From an uncultured Rhodospirillales bacterium (lineage in GTDB: Bacteria; Pseudomonadota; Alphaproteobacteria; Rhodospirillales; 2-02-FULL-58-16): a stretch of 8,946 nt of DNA. Made by a program: the position numbers and the translations under genes. The notes under the pieces are model-generated. The model saw only the letters and a program-made list of their open reading frames with translations. It did not search any database and was not told the origin of the DNA. Location of the stretch: contig CAJXGZ010000084.1 of NCBI GenBank assembly GCA_913053795.1, forward strand, positions 1 to 8,946. The letters run 5' to 3'. Positions 6,985-8,946 of the stretch are shown piece by piece (the first letter of the stretch is position 1; the number at the start of each line of letters is the position of its first letter).

Positions 6985-7455
6985 ATGCTCCGTCCGGTTA
7001 TGATGGAACTCTCGATTTCCCCGCATATTCTGGCTGGTCTGAACCTGACGTCGGCGACTCTTTTGGTGATGGGATATTTGTTCATCCGCAAGGGCGACAG
7101 GCGTTCGCACAAGCGGTGCATGCTCAGCGCCGTCGGCGTGGCGGTGGTTTTTTTTGTGATCTATATTTATTACCACGCCAACGCCGGGCTGGCGAAGTTC
7201 GGCGGCGAGGGCGACATCCGCACCGTTTACTTCTCCATTCTCATCGCCCATGTGCCGATAGCCGCCTTTATTCCGGTGTTGGCGCCATGGACCGCCGCCC
7301 GGGCATTAAAGGGGCGCTTTAAAAAGCACCGCAAGATGGCCCGCTGGACTCTGCCCATGTGGCTTTATGTTTCGGTTTCCGGCCTAGTGGTTTATGTGAT
7401 GTCCATCCATCTGTTTCCATACGCCCAAACAACCCTGCCGCCCCTATCGCCATGA
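6985..7455 (+). CDS. DUF420 / CtaM-like membrane protein
   Basis: The product has about four transmembrane helices and 156 residues. Four histidines sit at conserved DUF420 positions: H42 (SHKRCM), H64 (IYYHA), H89 (LIAH) and H115 (KHRKMARWTLPMW). The FGGEGDIRTVYF loop and the WLYVSVSGLVVYVM helix are also characteristic. In Staphylococcus aureus the DUF420 protein CtaM is required for function of the QoxABCD oxidase, so a role in oxidase maturation is a fair inference, possibly heme or copper handling. The start is uncertain. TTG 6973 and ATG 6985, 7000 and 7003 are in frame and none has a Shine-Dalgarno; I chose the ATG nearest the ccoH stop, while family length favours 7000 or 7003. The TGA overlaps the next gene's ATG by 4 bp. 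Confidence 0.85.
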   Translation: MLRPVMMELSISPHILAGLNLTSATLLVMGYLFIRKGDRRSHKRCMLSAVGVAVVFFVIYIYYHANAGLAKFGGEGDIRTVYFSILIAHVPIAAFIPVLAPWTAARALKGRFKKHRKMARWTLPMWLYVSVSGLVVYVMSIHLFPYAQTTLPPLSP

Positions 7456-8843
7456 ATGATTCCGCTCTTTACGCGGATTTCGCGGGCGTTGTTTCCAGCG
7501 CCCCCGCCCGCCGCCAGCTCAAGGCGTGGGTGGCGCTGGCCGTTTCCTCCCTGGCTCTGGCCGGGGTCTTCGCCCTGCTTCTGGCGCTGTCCAGGATTCC
7601 CGGCGTCGAGGGCGTGTTTCCGTGGCCGCTGGATTTCTTCCATAAGGGCTTGGTGATCCATGTGGCGTTCTCCTTCGTGGTTTGGTTTCTGGCCGTTTTC
7701 GGCGGGCTGTTGCATCTGGCGTGCTTGAAGGCTTCCGGCGGCGCGCCGCGCCTGGATTTTCTCGGCGAGGCGGCGACCTGGGGCGTCGCCGTTTCCTGCG
7801 TTCTGCTGCTCGTTCCGGCCCTCATGGACCGTGGCGAGGCGTCTCTCAACAACTATGTGCCGGTGATCATCGATCCCCTCTACTACGCCGGGGTGGCGAT
7901 CCTTGCGCTGAGCATGGGCTCGGCGGCGGTGCGGCTGCTGGCCAACCTTTCGGGGCGCGCCGAGCCTTTAGGGGCGGTCTGTACGGGCATGGCTTGCGCG
8001 GCGGCGATTTATCTGCTGGCCCTGGTTTGCGGCGGGCTGGCTTTGTGGTTTTTGCGTGGGGCCGAAGCCTCCCACGCTTTTAACGAAGAGCTGTTCTGGG
8101 GCGCGGGCCATGTCTTGCAGTTCGTCAACACAGCGCTGCTGGTGACGGCGTGGTTCATACTCGGCCGCTTCGCCCTTGGCGAAAAAAGCGTTGCCGACGG
8201 CGCCTATCGAATCGCGGCGCCGTTGCTGGTTTTGTCCGCATTGCCCGCCGCCGCCTTCTATTTCATGTACGAGGCGTTCTCGGCGGACCAGATGATGGCC
8301 TTCACCAACCTTCAGTACGCCCTGGCTCCGCCGGCGCTGCTGGTGGCCGGAGGGGTGGCGTTTTCCTTGCGCGGCGCACCCATTAAATGGTCCGATAAAT
8401 TGAAGGACCCGGCCTTCCTGGCGCTGGCGCTGTCGTTCCTGACGTTCGGCGCCGGCGGCGTGCTGGGCCTGTTCGTGGACGGCGCCGACACCCGCACCCC
8501 GGCCCATTATCACGGCGTCATCGCCGGGGTGAACCTGGCCTTCATGGGGCTGTTTTATTGTCTGTTCCTGCCCTTGTTGGGGCGGGCGGCGATACAAGGC
8601 AAGGCGTTGCGCGCCCAGTTCTATCTTTTCGGCGGCGGCCAGTTATTCGCCAGCACCGGCCTTTTCCTGGCCGGCGGCTACGGGGCTCCGCGCAAGACCG
8701 CCGGGGCCGCGCAGGGGCTTGAGAATCTGGGCGCCGCCGTCGGCATGTACATGAACGGCGCCGGCGCTCTGGTGGCGGTGATCGGCGGCGTCATGTTCAT
8801 CTGGACGGTGGCCGCCGCGCTTTTGAGAAAGCCCGCGCAATAA
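7452..8843 (+). CDS. heme-copper oxidase subunit I-like protein lacking the CuB His-His pair
   Basis: The 463-residue protein has about 12 predicted helices and the overall plan of an oxidase subunit I. H70 in helix 2 (HVAFSFVVWFLA) matches the low-spin heme ligand. H220 (WGAGHVLQF) matches the first CuB ligand of helix 6. H352 and H354 (AHYHGVIAGVNLAFMG) match the paired heme ligands of helix 10. In CcoN the CuB pair comes 50 residues after the helix-6 His; here that spot is F271-M272 (FYFMYE), with no histidine nearby, and the active-site Tyr position is P265. It may bind one or two hemes but probably cannot form a normal O2-reducing centre. The start is fixed by the ATGA overlap with the DUF420 gene; an in-frame ATG at 7359 lies inside that gene. 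Similar proteins are usually annotated as cbb3-type subunit I. Function is unknown. Confidence 0.8.
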   Translation: MNDSALYADFAGVVSSAPARRQLKAWVALAVSSLALAGVFALLLALSRIPGVEGVFPWPLDFFHKGLVIHVAFSFVVWFLAVFGGLLHLACLKASGGAPRLDFLGEAATWGVAVSCVLLLVPALMDRGEASLNNYVPVIIDPLYYAGVAILALSMGSAAVRLLANLSGRAEPLGAVCTGMACAAAIYLLALVCGGLALWFLRGAEASHAFNEELFWGAGHVLQFVNTALLVTAWFILGRFALGEKSVADGAYRIAAPLLVLSALPAAAFYFMYEAFSADQMMAFTNLQYALAPPALLVAGGVAFSLRGAPIKWSDKLKDPAFLALALSFLTFGAGGVLGLFVDGADTRTPAHYHGVIAGVNLAFMGLFYCLFLPLLGRAAIQGKALRAQFYLFGGGQLFASTGLFLAGGYGAPRKTAGAAQGLENLGAAVGMYMNGAGALVAVIGGVMFIWTVAAALLRKPAQ

Positions 8844-8946
8844 AAAAACAACACATTAATGCTTTGGGCGCCATATGTTAGATTCCACCCCCTAGAGCCT
8901 GTTTAATGAATACCGGGCCACTGAGATCGGTTTTCCGGTTTCCTGA
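8844..8946. other. intergenic tail after the operon
   Basis: The last 103 bases hold no supported gene. An A-rich stretch follows the TAA at 8841-8843, and I see no strong hairpin-plus-T terminator. A CTAG at 8892-8895 followed by GAGCCTGTTTAATG resembles some insertion-sequence ends, but the window stops too soon to test this. The final 12 bases (8935-8946) match part of the 29-bp repeat at 11 of 12 positions. Confidence 0.4.

Noticed and set aside
7359..7451. Longer start for the oxidase-like protein at ATG 7359
   Set aside because: The extra 31 residues are the end of the DUF420 gene read in another frame; the ATG at 7452 sits in a 4-bp overlap like the other junctions of this operon.
1..8946. 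CRISPR array, tRNA or rRNA genes
   Set aside because: I saw no regularly spaced repeats and no tRNA or rRNA signature sequences; the only longer repeat is the 29-bp pair 1.37 kb apart.

Overview
The window looks like chromosome from an alphaproteobacterium, plausibly Rhodospirillales-like. This is inferred from the protein style of the cbb3 oxidase subunits and the GC-rich codon use on the right-hand side, not from any search. About three quarters of it is one dense plus-strand operon for a cbb3-type (C-family) heme-copper oxidase, the high-affinity terminal oxidase used at low oxygen.

Left part (1-1763): this part is visibly more AT-rich. It holds the first 27 codons of a leftward gene with a signal peptide (1-81), a leftward pyrF (orotidine 5'-phosphate decarboxylase), and a small rightward gene for a probable ribbon-helix-helix protein. 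A cluster of short palindromes and direct repeats between the last two looks like an operator. A 29-bp direct repeat (one mismatch) lies on each side of the pyrF/RHH pair. An AT-rich leader with a consensus -10 box precedes the oxidase operon.

Oxidase operon (1764-8843): the order is ccoN, ccoO, ccoQ, ccoP, ccoG, ccoH, a DUF420/CtaM-like membrane protein, and a 12-helix heme-copper-oxidase-like protein. Most junctions are 4-bp ATGA overlaps or directly abutting, so translation is probably coupled. CcoN carries all the heme and copper ligands, CcoO one c-heme site, CcoP two, and CcoQ is a single-helix subunit. CcoG (membrane Fe-S cupric reductase) and CcoH (FixH) are assembly factors. The usual ccoI (copper ATPase) and ccoS do not follow ccoH; the DUF420 gene and the oxidase-like gene stand there instead.

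Two points stand out. ccoG has an in-frame TAA at codon 57, in place of what I recall as a conserved glutamine codon, although the reading frame is otherwise intact. The last gene keeps the heme-ligand histidines of an oxidase subunit I but has Phe-Met where the CuB His-His pair should be, so it looks like a non-catalytic relative linked to the cbb3 operon.
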